64,000 nt of DNA from Streptococcus gwangjuense. GTDB taxonomy: Bacteria > Bacillota > Bacilli > Lactobacillales > Streptococcaceae. The stretch spans positions 310,001-374,000 of the forward strand of contig NZ_CP032621.1 in NCBI RefSeq assembly GCF_003627155.1, given 5' to 3'. The first letter of the stretch is position 1; every line of letters starts with the position of its first letter. The translations under genes were made by a program, and so were the position numbers. Below the pieces are notes generated by a model, which was given only the letters and a program-made list of their open reading frames with translations, was not told the DNA's origin and did not search any database. Shown here piece by piece: positions 34,944-44,078 of the stretch.

Positions 34944-36518
34944 GTGAAATTTAATGAATTAAACTTGTCTGCTGATTTGCTAGCAGAGATTGAAAAAGCT
35001 GGTTTTGTAGAAGCCAGTCCGATCCAAGAGCAAACTATTCCCTTGGCCCTTGAAGGCAAGGACGTTATCGGTCAAGCTCAGACTGGTACAGGAAAAACTG
35101 CAGCCTTTGGCTTGCCAACCCTTGAAAAAATCCGTACAGAAGAAGCGACCATTCAAGCTTTGGTTATCGCTCCAACACGTGAACTTGCTGTCCAAAGTCA
35201 AGAAGAACTCTTCCGTTTTGGTCGTAGCAAGGGAGTCAAAGTCCGTTCAGTATATGGCGGATCAAGCATTGAAAAACAAATTAAGGCTCTAAAATCTGGT
35301 GCCCATATCGTGGTGGGAACACCTGGTCGTCTCTTGGACTTGATTAAACGCAAGGCCTTGAAATTACAAGACATTGAAACCCTTATCCTTGACGAAGCGG
35401 ATGAAATGCTCAACATGGGCTTCCTTGAAGACATTGAAGCGATCATCTCCCGTGTCCCTGAAAGCCGTCAAACCTTACTTTTCTCAGCAACAATGCCGGA
35501 TGCTATCAAACGTATTGGTGTTCAGTTTATGAAAGAGCCTGAGCATGTCAAGATTGCGGCTAAGGAATTGACAACAGAATTGGTTGACCAGTACTATATC
35601 CGTGTTAAGGAACAAGAAAAATTTGATACTATGACCCGTCTTATGGATGTGGAACAGCCAGAACTTGCTATCGTATTTGGTCGTACAAAACGTCGTGTGG
35701 ATGAATTGACTCGTGGACTGAAAATCCGTGGCTTCCGTGCAGAAGGAATTCATGGAGACCTAGACCAAAACAAACGTCTTCGTGTCCTTCGTGACTTTAA
35801 AAATGGCAATCTTGATGTTTTGGTTGCGACAGACGTTGCGGCGCGTGGCTTGGATATTTCAGGTGTGACCCATGTCTATAACTACGATATTCCACAAGAT
35901 CCTGAAAGTTATGTTCACCGTATCGGTCGTACAGGTCGTGCTGGCAAGTCAGGTCAGTCTATTACTTTCGTATCACCAAATGAAATGGGCTACCTCCAAA
36001 TCATTGAAAACTTAACCAAAAAACGCATGAAAGGTCTTAAACCTGCAAGTGCAGAAGAAGCCTTCCAAGCAAAAAAACACGTAGCTCTTAAGAAAATCGA
36101 GCGTGATTTTGCAGATGAGACTATCCGTGCCAACTTTGAGAAATTTGGTAAGGATGCTCGTAAGCTGGCTGCCGAATTTACTCCAGAAGAATTGGCAATG
36201 TATATCTTGAGTCTGACTGTTCAAGACCCAGATAGTCTTCCTGAAGTGGAGATTGCACGTGAAAAACCACTGCCATTTAAACCATCAGGTAATGGCTTCG
36301 GTGGTAAAGGTAAGGGAGGTCGTCGTGGAGATGACCGTCGTGATAATCGCCGTGGAGACAACCGTCGTGGTGGTCGTCGTGATGATTTCAAAAAAGGAAG
36401 TCGTGGCAATGATCGTTTTGATAAGGAAAAACGTTACCGTAAGGATAATAAAAAACCACGCAATACTTCAAGTGAAAAGCAAACAGGCTTTGTGATTCGT
36501 AACAAGGGCGATAAATAA
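34944..36518 (+). CDS. cshA: DEAD-box RNA helicase CshA
   Basis: 524 residues starting at GTG (AGAAAGAAG upstream; no ATG fits the family's KFNELNLS start). Motifs in order: Q motif (about 1-30), AQTGTGKT, PTRELA, LDEADEM, FSATMP, then HRIGRTGRAGKSG. C-terminal tail about 90 residues, Arg/Gly/Asp-rich (GRRGDDRRDNRRG), binding RNA. Unwinds structured RNA in the degradosome and ribosome assembly. Ends at a terminator. Confidence 0.95.
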   Translation: MKFNELNLSADLLAEIEKAGFVEASPIQEQTIPLALEGKDVIGQAQTGTGKTAAFGLPTLEKIRTEEATIQALVIAPTRELAVQSQEELFRFGRSKGVKVRSVYGGSSIEKQIKALKSGAHIVVGTPGRLLDLIKRKALKLQDIETLILDEADEMLNMGFLEDIEAIISRVPESRQTLLFSATMPDAIKRIGVQFMKEPEHVKIAAKELTTELVDQYYIRVKEQEKFDTMTRLMDVEQPELAIVFGRTKRRVDELTRGLKIRGFRAEGIHGDLDQNKRLRVLRDFKNGNLDVLVATDVAARGLDISGVTHVYNYDIPQDPESYVHRIGRTGRAGKSGQSITFVSPNEMGYLQIIENLTKKRMKGLKPASAEEAFQAKKHVALKKIERDFADETIRANFEKFGKDARKLAAEFTPEELAMYILSLTVQDPDSLPEVEIAREKPLPFKPSGNGFGGKGKGGRRGDDRRDNRRGDNRRGGRRDDFKKGSRGNDRFDKEKRYRKDNKKPRNTSSEKQTGFVIRNKGDK

Positions 36519-36551
36519 GAAAAAGCGGTTCAAAATGAATCGCTTTTTTAT
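36519..36551 (+). terminator. Terminator of cshA
   Basis: AAAAAGCGGTTC/GAATCGCTTTTT, 12 bp with one G-T pair. Confidence 0.9.
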
Positions 36552-36702
36552 ATAAGGAGACCGAATGGAAAAGAAAGATAAATAAAATAGATATATTATC
36601 TTCTTATAATATTATGATACACAAAAATAGGGGGCTTGTCAATAGAAAAGAAGCAATTTAATTAAAAATATTCTTGTTTTTTTAAATTGCAATTAAATAA
36701 GC

Positions 36703-36747
36703 AATTTTCAGATAATAATTGAAAATTCAAGCTGTTTATGTTATAAT
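36703..36747 (+). promoter_or_regulatory. codY promoter with CodY box
   Basis: AATTTTCAGATAATA (36703-36717) matches the CodY consensus AATTTTCWGAAAATT at 13 of 15 positions, and AATTGAAAATT right after it is a second half-site. The extended -10 TGTTATAAT has TATAAT at 36742-36747. Autorepression of codY is expected, as in other lactic streptococci. Confidence 0.8.
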
Positions 36748-36773
36748 GATAGCGATTAAATTCGAGGTGAAAA

Positions 36774-37562
36774 ATGGCACATTTATTAGAAAAAACTAGA
36801 AAAATTACTTCTATCCTGAAGCGCTCAGACGAGCAGTTGCAGGAAGAGCTTCCCTACAATGCGATTACCCGTCAATTGGCAGATATTATTGACTGTAACG
36901 CCTGTATCGTTAATAGCAAGGGACGTCTCCTTGGTTATTTCATGCGTTACAAAACCAATACAGATCGTGTAGAGCAGTTCTTCCAAACTAAGATTTTCCC
37001 TGATGACTATATTCAAGGTGCGAACATGATTTACGATACAGAAGCCAATCTGACAGTTGATCATGATTTGAGTATTTTCCCTGTGGAAAGTCGTGCCGAC
37101 TTTCCAGATGGTTTGACGACCATTGCACCGATTCATGTATCAGGGATTCGCCTTGGTTCTTTGATTATTTGGCGCAATGATAAAAAATTCGAAGACGAGG
37201 ATTTGATTCTTGTTGAGATTGCGAGTACCGTTGTTGGAATTCAACTCCTCAACTTCCAGCGTGAAGAAGATGAGAAAAATATCCGCCGCCGTACTGCTGT
37301 TACCATGGCGGTTAATACCCTTTCTTACTCTGAACTCCGTGCTGTTTCGGCTATTTTAGGGGAATTAAATGGAAATGAAGGGCAGTTGACTGCGTCAGTG
37401 ATTGCAGACCGTATCGGTATTACCCGTTCTGTGATTGTCAATGCTCTTCGTAAACTTGAGTCGGCAGGGATTATTGAAAGTCGCTCACTTGGAATGAAGG
37501 GAACCTATCTTAAGGTCTTGATTTCAGATATTTTTGAAGAAGTGAAGAAAAGAGATTACTAA
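36774..37562 (+). CDS. codY: GTP/branched-chain amino acid responsive repressor CodY
   Basis: 262 residues. N-terminal GAF domain (to about 155) that senses Ile/Val/Leu, long linker helix, and a C-terminal winged helix-turn-helix ([21 protein letters not shown]). Global repressor of amino-acid supply genes; brnQ in this window is a plausible target. GAGGTG precedes the ATG. TAATG overlap with the next gene. Confidence 0.97.
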   Translation: MAHLLEKTRKITSILKRSDEQLQEELPYNAITRQLADIIDCNACIVNSKGRLLGYFMRYKTNTDRVEQFFQTKIFPDDYIQGANMIYDTEANLTVDHDLSIFPVESRADFPDGLTTIAPIHVSGIRLGSLIIWRNDKKFEDEDLILVEIASTVVGIQLLNFQREEDEKNIRRRTAVTMAVNTLSYSELRAVSAILGELNGNEGQLTASVIADRIGITRSVIVNALRKLESAGIIESRSLGMKGTYLKVLISDIFEEVKKRDY

Positions 37563-38137
37563 TGGCAAAGGCTTTAATTTCGATTGATTATACAGAAGAT
37601 TTTGTTGCAGATAGTGGAAAATTGACAGCAGGCGCTCCAGCTCAGGCGATTTCGGATGCCATTAGCAAGGTGACTCGATTAGCTTTTGAACGAGGAGACT
37701 ACATCTTCTTTACTATTGATGCTCATGAAGAAAACGATTGTTTCCATCCAGAAAGCAAGCTATTTCCTCCTCACAATTTGATTGGGACTAGTGGACGCAA
37801 TTTATACGGAGATTTGGGGACCTTTTATCAAGAGCATGGTTCAGACAGTCGTGTCTTTTGGATGGATAAACGCCATTACTCAGCTTTTTCAGGGACTGAT
37901 CTGGATATCCGTTTGAGAGAGCGTCGAATTTCTACAGTTATTTTAACCGGAGTCTTGACGGATATCTGTGTCCTGCATACAGCTATAGATGCCTATAATC
38001 TAGGATATGACATCGAGATTGTTAAACCAGCTGTTGCTTCCATCTGGCCTGAAAATCATCAATTTGCCCTAGGTCATTTCAAAAACACGCTTGGAGCTAA
38101 GTTAGTAGATGAAAATCTAAATGAACTTTCTGAGTAA
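37562..38137 (+). CDS. pncA: Nicotinamidase/isochorismatase family protein PncA
   Basis: 191 residues. Catalytic triad recognisable: Asp9 (IDYTEDF), Lys in MDKRHYSAF, Cys in LTDICVLHTA. Metal ligands probably DAHEE and H of the FHPES segment. Converts nicotinamide to nicotinate for NAD salvage. Starts on the last base of the codY stop, so coupled to it. Confidence 0.9.
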   Translation: MAKALISIDYTEDFVADSGKLTAGAPAQAISDAISKVTRLAFERGDYIFFTIDAHEENDCFHPESKLFPPHNLIGTSGRNLYGDLGTFYQEHGSDSRVFWMDKRHYSAFSGTDLDIRLRERRISTVILTGVLTDICVLHTAIDAYNLGYDIEIVKPAVASIWPENHQFALGHFKNTLGAKLVDENLNELSE

Positions 38138-38173
38138 TTTGGTTGATGAAATGAAAAAAATTGAAAAAAAGTG

Positions 38174-38202
38174 TTGACAAGCATCCTAAAAGTTGATATA
38201 CT
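38174..38202 (+). promoter_or_regulatory. Consensus promoter for tRNA-Leu
   Basis: TTGACA (38174-38179), 17 nt, TATACT (38197-38202), 15 nt before the mature tRNA 5' end. Confidence 0.88.
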
Positions 38203-38217
38203 AGTAAAGTAATCGAC

Positions 38218-38303
38218 GCGGGGATGGCGGAATTGGCAGACGCGCAGGACTAAGGATCCTGTGACCGCTTTAGGTCGTGAGGGTTCAAGTCCCTCTCTCC
38301 GCA
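38218..38303 (+). tRNA. tRNA-Leu (anticodon AAG)
   Basis: 86 nt, CCA not encoded. Acceptor GCGGGGA/TCTCCGC with one G-T pair, discriminator A, D arm GGCGGAATTGGCAGAC, anticodon stem CAGGA/TCCTG with loop CTAAGGA (anticodon AAG, codon CUU), a long variable arm as in class II tRNAs, and GGTTCAAGTCC as T arm. Confidence 0.95.
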
Positions 38304-38309
38304 TAGGAT

Positions 38310-38338
38310 AAGAGTTAGCTGAGGCTAGCTCTTTTGTT
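38310..38338 (+). terminator. Terminator of tRNA-Leu, first hairpin
   Basis: AAGAGTTAGC/GCTAGCTCTT with one T-G pair, then TTGTTTT. Confidence 0.8.
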
Positions 38339-38354
38339 TTCATCTAATTCAAGT

Positions 38355-38381
38355 AGAGCAAAAAATTGTTGCTCTTTTTTT
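38355..38381 (+). terminator. Second terminator hairpin after tRNA-Leu
   Basis: AGAGCAA/TTGCTCT, 7 bp with a 7-nt loop and seven T. A back-up terminator ahead of the vex operon. Confidence 0.82.
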
Positions 38382-38442
38382 GTATTTCATAAACATTTCA
38401 TATTTGGATTTTATAATAGTCTTACAAATATGGAGGTGACAA

Positions 38443-39720
38443 ATGAATCCAATCCAAAGAGCTTGGGCTTATGTCAGCAGAAAACGACTGAGAAGTTTTA
38501 TTTTATTTCTGATTTTGTTGGTCCTATTGGCCGGAATTTCAGCCTGTTTGACTCTGATGAAGTCCAACAAAACAGTGGAAACCAATCTTTACAAATCACT
38601 CAATACCTCTTTTTCTATTAAGAAGATAGAAAATGGTCAGACTTTCAAGTTATCAGAGTTAGCATCTGTAAGCAAGATTAAGGGACTGGAAAATGTTTCT
38701 CCTGAACTCGAGACGGTCGCAAAACTAAAAGACAAGGAAGCGGTGAGTGGCGAGCAGAGCGTGGAGCGTGATGATTTGTCAGCTGCGGACAAGAACTTGG
38801 TTAGCTTAACTGCTCTTGAGGATTCATCCAAGGATGTTACCTTTACCAGTTCGGCTTTCAATCTAAAAGAAGGTCGACACCTTCAAAAAGGGGATTCAAA
38901 GAAAATCATCATCCACGAAGATTTGGCTAAGAAGAATAGTCTTTCGCTTCATGACAAGATTTCCTTAGAAGCCGGTCAGTCAGAATCTGGCAAAGGGCAA
39001 ACAGTGGAGTTTGAGATTGTTGGAGTCTTTTCTGGTAAAAAACAAGAGAAATTTACAGGTTTGTCTTCCGACTTCAGTGAAAACCAGGTCTTTACAGACT
39101 ATGAAAGTAGCCAAACTCTTTTGGGAAATAGTGAAGCTCAAGTCAGTGCAGCACGCTTCTATGTAGAAAATCCTAAGGAAATGGACGGACTCATGAAGCA
39201 GGTGGAAAAATTGGCCTTGGAAAATCAAGGCTATCAAGTTGAGAAGGAAAACAAGGCCTTTGAACAAATCAAAGATTCAGTTGCAACTTTCCAAACCTTC
39301 CTAACCATCTTCCTTTATGGGATGTTGATAGCAGGAGCAGGGGCCTTAATTCTTGTTTTGTCTCTCTGGTTGAGAGAAAGGGTCTACGAAGTGGGAATTT
39401 TACTGGCACTTGGAAAAGGAAAGAGCTCGATCTTCCTACAATTCTGTTTAGAGGTAGTTTTGGTATCTCTCGGAGCTTTGCTTCCATCCTTTATCGCTGG
39501 AAATGCCATTACATCCTATCTGCTCCAAACTGTCCTAGCCCGTGGAGATCAGGCAAGCTTACAAGATACACTAGCCAAAGCAAGCAGTCTATCAACCAGC
39601 ATCCTATCGTTTGCAGAATCCTATGTTTTTCTGTTGTTGATTAGTTGCTTATCTGTAGCCCTTTGTTTCCTATTCTTATTTAGAAAATCGCCGAAAGAAA
39701 TTTTATCATCTATTAGTTAA
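38443..39720 (+). CDS. vex1: ABC transporter permease Vex1
   Basis: 425 residues, MacB/FtsX type: one N-terminal helix (about 20-38), a large extracellular domain (about 45-275) and three C-terminal helices. With vex2 (ATPase) and vex3 (second permease) it forms the Vex exporter next to VncRS, as in pneumococcus. GGAGGTGACAA precedes the ATG, and TATAAT at 38412-38417 is the likely -10. The transported substrate is debated. Confidence 0.9.
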   Translation: MNPIQRAWAYVSRKRLRSFILFLILLVLLAGISACLTLMKSNKTVETNLYKSLNTSFSIKKIENGQTFKLSELASVSKIKGLENVSPELETVAKLKDKEAVSGEQSVERDDLSAADKNLVSLTALEDSSKDVTFTSSAFNLKEGRHLQKGDSKKIIIHEDLAKKNSLSLHDKISLEAGQSESGKGQTVEFEIVGVFSGKKQEKFTGLSSDFSENQVFTDYESSQTLLGNSEAQVSAARFYVENPKEMDGLMKQVEKLALENQGYQVEKENKAFEQIKDSVATFQTFLTIFLYGMLIAGAGALILVLSLWLRERVYEVGILLALGKGKSSIFLQFCLEVVLVSLGALLPSFIAGNAITSYLLQTVLARGDQASLQDTLAKASSLSTSILSFAESYVFLLLISCLSVALCFLFLFRKSPKEILSSIS

Positions 39721-39732
39721 GAAGGAGAAATC

Positions 39733-40380
39733 ATGACTTTATTACAATTACAAGATGTTACCTACCGTTATAAGAACACTGCTGAAGCAGTCCTATATCA
39801 GATCAATTATAATTTTGAACCTGGGAAATTTTACAGTATTATTGGGGAATCAGGAGCAGGAAAATCCACTCTCTTGTCCCTGCTTGCTGGTCTAGATAGT
39901 CCTGTTGAAGGTTCTATCCTTTTCCAAGGAGAGGACATTCGTAAGAAGGGCTATTCTTACCATCGCATGCACCATATTTCCTTAGTCTTTCAAAATTATA
40001 ATTTGATAGATTATCTTTCTCCACTGGAAAATATCCGCTTGGTCAATAAAAAGGCAAGCAAGGATACACTGCTTGAGCTTGGTTTAGATGAAAGTCAGAT
40101 CAAGCGGACTGTTCTCCAGTTATCAGGTGGTCAACAACAACGTGTTGCCATTGCTCGCAGTTTGGTATCAGAAGCTCCAGTTATTCTAGCTGATGAGCCA
40201 ACAGGAAATCTGGACCCTAAAACTGCTGGAGATATTGTCGAACTGCTCAAATCACTTGCCCAGAAAACAGGTAAATGTGTCATTGTCGTAACCCACAGTA
40301 AAGAAGTGGCACAAGCGTCAGATATTACACTTGAGTTGAAGGACAAGAAACTGACTGAAACTCGCAATACTACGAAATAA
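39733..40380 (+). CDS. vex2: ABC transporter ATP-binding protein Vex2
   Basis: 215 residues, a full MacB/LolD-type ATPase: Walker [11 protein letters not shown]-loop [10 protein letters not shown], signature LSGGQQQR, Walker [14 protein letters not shown]-loop VVTHS. Starts 12 nt after vex1 with AAGGAG. Confidence 0.94.
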   Translation: MTLLQLQDVTYRYKNTAEAVLYQINYNFEPGKFYSIIGESGAGKSTLLSLLAGLDSPVEGSILFQGEDIRKKGYSYHRMHHISLVFQNYNLIDYLSPLENIRLVNKKASKDTLLELGLDESQIKRTVLQLSGGQQQRVAIARSLVSEAPVILADEPTGNLDPKTAGDIVELLKSLAQKTGKCVIVVTHSKEVAQASDITLELKDKKLTETRNTTK

Positions 40381-40435
40381 TACGAGCTTTTTCTCTTAGA
40401 ACTATAAAATAGAACAAAATCTAGAAAGGGAACCT

Positions 40436-41815
40436 ATGTTACACAACGCATTTGCCTATGTTACAAGGAAGTTTTTCAAATCGATCGTCATCTTCCTGAT
40501 TATTCTCCTCATGGCGAGCTTGAGTTTGGTCGGCTTGTCGATCAAGGGAGCTACTGCCAAGGCTTCTCAGGAGACCTTTAAAAATATCACTAACAGCTTC
40601 TCCATGCAAATCAATCGTCGCGTCAATCAAGGAACGCCACGTGGTGCTGGGAATATTAAAGGTGAAGATATCAAAAAAATCACCGAAAACAAGGCTATTG
40701 AGTCTTATGTGAAACGCATCAACGCTATCGGAGATTTGACTGGCTATGAACTCATCGAAACACCAGATACCAAGAAAAATCTGACACCTGACCGTGCTAA
40801 ACATTTTGGAAGTAGCTTGATGATTACAGGTGTCAATGACTCCTCTAAAGAAGACAAGTTTGTCTCTGGTTCTTATAAGCTGGTCGAAGGAGAGCATCTA
40901 ACAAACGACGACAAGGACAAGATCCTCCTGCACAAGGACTTGGCAGCCAAACACGGCTGGAAAGTAGGGGACAAGGTCAAACTAGACTCTAATATCTACG
41001 ATGCAGACAATGAAAAAGGTGCCAAGGAAACAGTCGAAGTGACAATCAAGGGACTCTTTGATGGTCATAATAAGTCAGCAGTAACCTACTCACAAGAACT
41101 CTATGAAAATACAGCTATCACAGACATTCACACTGCTGCAAAACTTTATGGATACACAGAAGACACAGCTATTTATGGGGATGCAACCTTCTTTGTAACA
41201 GCGGACAAGAACTTGGATGATGTTATGAAAGAGTTGAATGGCATCAGTGGTATCAACTGGAAGAGCTATACACTCGTTAAGAGCTCATCTAACTACCCAG
41301 CTCTTGAGCAATCCATCTCTGGTATGTACAAGATGGCCAATCTCCTCTTCTGGGGTAGCTTGAGTTTCTCAGTCCTTCTCCTTGCCCTCTTACTCAGCCT
41401 TTGGATCAATGCCCGTCGCAAGGAAGTGGGAATTCTCCTCTCTATCGGTCTTAAGCAGGCAAGTATCTTGGGTCAATTTATCACAGAATCCATCTTGATT
41501 GCCATCCCTGCTCTTGTTTCTGCTTATTTCTTAGCTAACTACACAGCTCGTGCGATTGGAAATACTGTTCTTGCCAATGTCACTTCAGGTGTTGCCAAGC
41601 AAGCAAGCAAGGCTGCTCAAGCCTCTAACCTTGGTGGTGGTGCAGAAGTAGATGGCTTTAGCAAGACCTTGTCGAGCCTAGATATTTCTATTCAGACATC
41701 GGACTTTATCATCGTCTTTGTCCTTGCCTTGGTTCTAGTGGTTCTCGTTATGGCGCTTGCTTCAAGCAATCTCCTTAGAAAACAACCAAAAGAACTCTTG
41801 CTGGATAGCGAATAA
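40436..41815 (+). CDS. vex3: ABC transporter permease Vex3
   Basis: 459 residues, same layout as Vex1: N-terminal helix (about 14-35), extracellular domain to about 295, three C-terminal helices around MARKKEVGILL-like NARRKEVGILLSIGL. Ends with KQPKELLLDSE. Follows vex2 after 55 nt with AAAGGGAACC as ribosome site. Confidence 0.92.
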   Translation: MLHNAFAYVTRKFFKSIVIFLIILLMASLSLVGLSIKGATAKASQETFKNITNSFSMQINRRVNQGTPRGAGNIKGEDIKKITENKAIESYVKRINAIGDLTGYELIETPDTKKNLTPDRAKHFGSSLMITGVNDSSKEDKFVSGSYKLVEGEHLTNDDKDKILLHKDLAAKHGWKVGDKVKLDSNIYDADNEKGAKETVEVTIKGLFDGHNKSAVTYSQELYENTAITDIHTAAKLYGYTEDTAIYGDATFFVTADKNLDDVMKELNGISGINWKSYTLVKSSSNYPALEQSISGMYKMANLLFWGSLSFSVLLLALLLSLWINARRKEVGILLSIGLKQASILGQFITESILIAIPALVSAYFLANYTARAIGNTVLANVTSGVAKQASKAAQASNLGGGAEVDGFSKTLSSLDISIQTSDFIIVFVLALVLVVLVMALASSNLLRKQPKELLLDSE

Positions 41816-41821
41816 CAAACT

Positions 41822-41868
41822 TGCTACCTATTCTCTCCTAAATGGGGTATAATATAGGTAGCATTTTT
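41822..41868 (+). terminator. Terminator between vex3 and vncR, overlapping a -10-like box
   Basis: GCTACCTAT/ATAGGTAGC, 9 bp around a 22-nt loop, then ATTTTTAT. TATAAT at 41848-41853 sits in the loop, so termination of vex and initiation toward vncRS may share this region. Confidence 0.6.
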
Positions 41869-41956
41869 ATCTATTTCATCTTGATAAGTCCTCTGTTTAT
41901 CTGGATGAAACTGGGATAATTTACAAGAAATTTAAAGGAATGTGAAACGTTTTTCT

Positions 41957-42613
41957 ATGAAAATTTTAATTGTAGAAGATGAAGAGATGATCCGTGAGGG
42001 GGTCAGTGATTATTTGACGGATTGTGGTTATGAAACCATTGAGGCGGCAGATGGGCAAGAAGCCTTAGAAAAATTTTCCAGCTATGAAGTAGCCTTGGTT
42101 TTACTGGATATCCAGATGCCCAAGCTCAATGGCCTGGAAGTTCTAGCTGAGATTCGTAAAACAAGTCAGGTTCCTGTCCTGATGCTGACCGCCTTTCAGG
42201 ATGAGGAATACAAGATGAGTGCCTTTGCTTCGCTAGCAGATGGCTATCTGGAAAAACCTTTTTCTCTGTCCCTCTTAAAAGTAAGGGTGGACGCGATTTT
42301 CAAGCGCTATTATGATACGGGACGAGTCTTCTCCTATAAGGATGCCAAGGTGGACTTTGAAAGCTACAGTGCCAGCCTAGCAGGTCAAGAAGTGGCTATC
42401 AATGCCAAAGAGTTGGAAATTCTGGACTATCTGGTGAAAAATGAAGGCCGGGCCTTGACTCGTTCTCAGATAATCGATGCCGTCTGGAAAGCGACAGATG
42501 AGGTTCCCTTTGACCGTGTCATTGATGTCTATATCAAGGAACTGCGGAAAAAGTTAGACTTGGATTGCATCCTCACTGTGCGCAATGTTGGTTATAAATT
42601 GGAGCGAAAATGA
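41957..42613 (+). CDS. vncR: Response regulator VncR
   Basis: 218 residues from the ATG at 41957 (the family start KILIVEDEE); an in-frame GTG at 41942 lies too close to AAGGA to be well placed, yet the ATG has that site 17 nt away, so initiation is uncertain. Receiver domain with Asp51 (LLDIQMP) and Lys in LEKPFS, then an OmpR-type winged helix ending TVRNVGYKLE. Four-base overlap with vncS. Confidence 0.93.
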   Translation: MKILIVEDEEMIREGVSDYLTDCGYETIEAADGQEALEKFSSYEVALVLLDIQMPKLNGLEVLAEIRKTSQVPVLMLTAFQDEEYKMSAFASLADGYLEKPFSLSLLKVRVDAIFKRYYDTGRVFSYKDAKVDFESYSASLAGQEVAINAKELEILDYLVKNEGRALTRSQIIDAVWKATDEVPFDRVIDVYIKELRKKLDLDCILTVRNVGYKLERK

Positions 42614-43938
42614 AACGAACAGGTTTATTTACAAAGATATTCATCTACACCTTCTCGATTTTTAGTGTTCTAGTCATTTGTCTTCATTTAGCTATTTATT
42701 TTCTTTTTCCTTCGACTTATCTGAGTCATCGTCAGGAAACCATTGGTCAGAAAGCGACAGCCATTGCCCAGTCACTAGAAGGAAAGGATAGGCAGAGTAT
42801 CGAGCAAGTGTTAGACTTGTATTCCCAAACTAGTGATATCAAGGGGGCCGTTAAGGGCGAGATGACCGAGGACAAGTTAGAAGTCAAGGACAGCCTTCCT
42901 CTGGATACAGACCGCCAGACCACCTCTCTTTTTATCGAGGAGCGCGAGGTGAAAACGCAAGACGGTGGTACTATGACTCTCCAGTTTCTAGCGTCCATGG
43001 ATTTGCAAAAGGAAGCAGAGCAAATCAGTCTCCAGTTTCTTCCCTATACCTTGCTGGCATCCTTTCTGATTTCCCTCTTGGTGGCCTATATCTATGCTCG
43101 GACTATCGTTGCCCCGATTTTGGAAATCAAGCGGGTGACCCGACGGATGATGGATTTGGATGCCCAAGTACGATTGCGCGTGGATTCTAAGGATGAGATT
43201 GGTGATCTCAAAGAACAAATCAATAGCCTCTACCAGCATCTTTTGACTGTCATTGCGGACTTGCATGACAAGAATGAAGCTATTCTCCAGCTAGAAAAGA
43301 TGAAGGTTGAGTTCCTACGTGGTGCTTCCCATGAATTGAAAACTCCTCTGGCTAGTTTGAAAATCCTGATCGAAAACATGAAAGAAAATGTCGGACGTTA
43401 TAAGGATAGAGACCACTATCTGGGAGTAGCCTTAGGAATTGTGGATGAGCTCAATCACCACGTTCTCCAGATACTTTCTCTCTCGTCTGTGCAGGAATTG
43501 CGAGATGATAGGGAAGAAATTGATTTGCTCCAGATGACGCAAAGTCTAGTCAAGGATTATGCCTTGCTAGCCAAGGAAAGAGAGCTCCAGATAGACAATA
43601 GTTTGACCCATCAGCAGGCCTATCTAAACCCATCTGTCATGAAATTGATTCTGTCTAACCTCATCAGTAATGCTATCAAGCACTCTGTTCCGGGTGGCTT
43701 AGTTCGCATTGGAGAAAGAGAAGGAGAACTCTTTATAGAAAATAGCTGCAGTCCCGAGGAACAAGAAAAACTAGCCCAATCTTTCTCTGATAATGCTAGT
43801 CGCCAGGCTAAGGGATCTGGGATGGGGCTCTTTGTGGTTAAGAGTCTATTAGAACATGAAAAATTACCTTATCGTTTCGAGATGGAGGAGAATCGATTAA
43901 TCTTCTTAATAGCTTTTCCAAAAGTCGCGAAAGACTAG
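42610..43938 (+). CDS. vncS: Sensor histidine kinase VncS
   Basis: 442 residues. Helix 1 (about 8-33), extracellular sensor of about 110 residues, helix 2 (about 143-163), HAMP, DHp with phospho-acceptor His241 (RGASHELKTPL), then the ATPase domain (N box SNAIKHS, G2 box GSGMGLFVVKSLL). The G1 box is weak. Starts in the vncR stop (ATGA). Confidence 0.93.
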   Translation: MKRTGLFTKIFIYTFSIFSVLVICLHLAIYFLFPSTYLSHRQETIGQKATAIAQSLEGKDRQSIEQVLDLYSQTSDIKGAVKGEMTEDKLEVKDSLPLDTDRQTTSLFIEEREVKTQDGGTMTLQFLASMDLQKEAEQISLQFLPYTLLASFLISLLVAYIYARTIVAPILEIKRVTRRMMDLDAQVRLRVDSKDEIGDLKEQINSLYQHLLTVIADLHDKNEAILQLEKMKVEFLRGASHELKTPLASLKILIENMKENVGRYKDRDHYLGVALGIVDELNHHVLQILSLSSVQELRDDREEIDLLQMTQSLVKDYALLAKERELQIDNSLTHQQAYLNPSVMKLILSNLISNAIKHSVPGGLVRIGEREGELFIENSCSPEEQEKLAQSFSDNASRQAKGSGMGLFVVKSLLEHEKLPYRFEMEENRLIFLIAFPKVAKD

Positions 43939-43959
43939 GGAGAGAAAGGGTTTACATAG

Positions 43960-44022
43960 ATGAAGCTAGAAGAAATTCAATCGAAACTGCGGGAAAAACT
44001 AGATTTTTTTGTCAAAAAGTGA
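43960..44022 (+). CDS. Possible 20-residue peptide between vncS and fba
   Basis: MKLEEIQSKLREKLDFFVKK, preceded by AGAAAGGG 9 nt upstream of the ATG. The sequence is strongly amphipathic as a helix. Its stop codon overlaps the extended -10 of fba. It may be a real small protein or chance; no homologue is recalled. Confidence 0.35.
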   Translation: MKLEEIQSKLREKLDFFVKK

Positions 44023-44078
44023 TAAAATGAACAATGTAAATGGGAAGTCCCATAAAAATATACAGGAGGCCTGATAAA
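44020..44078 (+). promoter_or_regulatory. fba promoter and leader
   Basis: TGA-TAAAAT extended -10 (TAAAAT 44023-44028), then an ATGGGA/TCCCAT inverted repeat (44039-44052) and CAGGAGG before the ATG at 44079. Confidence 0.6.

Noticed and set aside
36731..36747. Similarity of GCTGTTTATGTTATA to the island module leaders at 7771 and 8672
   Set aside because: About 15 bases of promoter-type AT sequence; no shared downstream sequence, so coincidence is enough.
38334..38621. Alternative frame overlapping the start of vex1
   Set aside because: It is the vex1 sequence read in another frame; vex1 has the ribosome site and family match.
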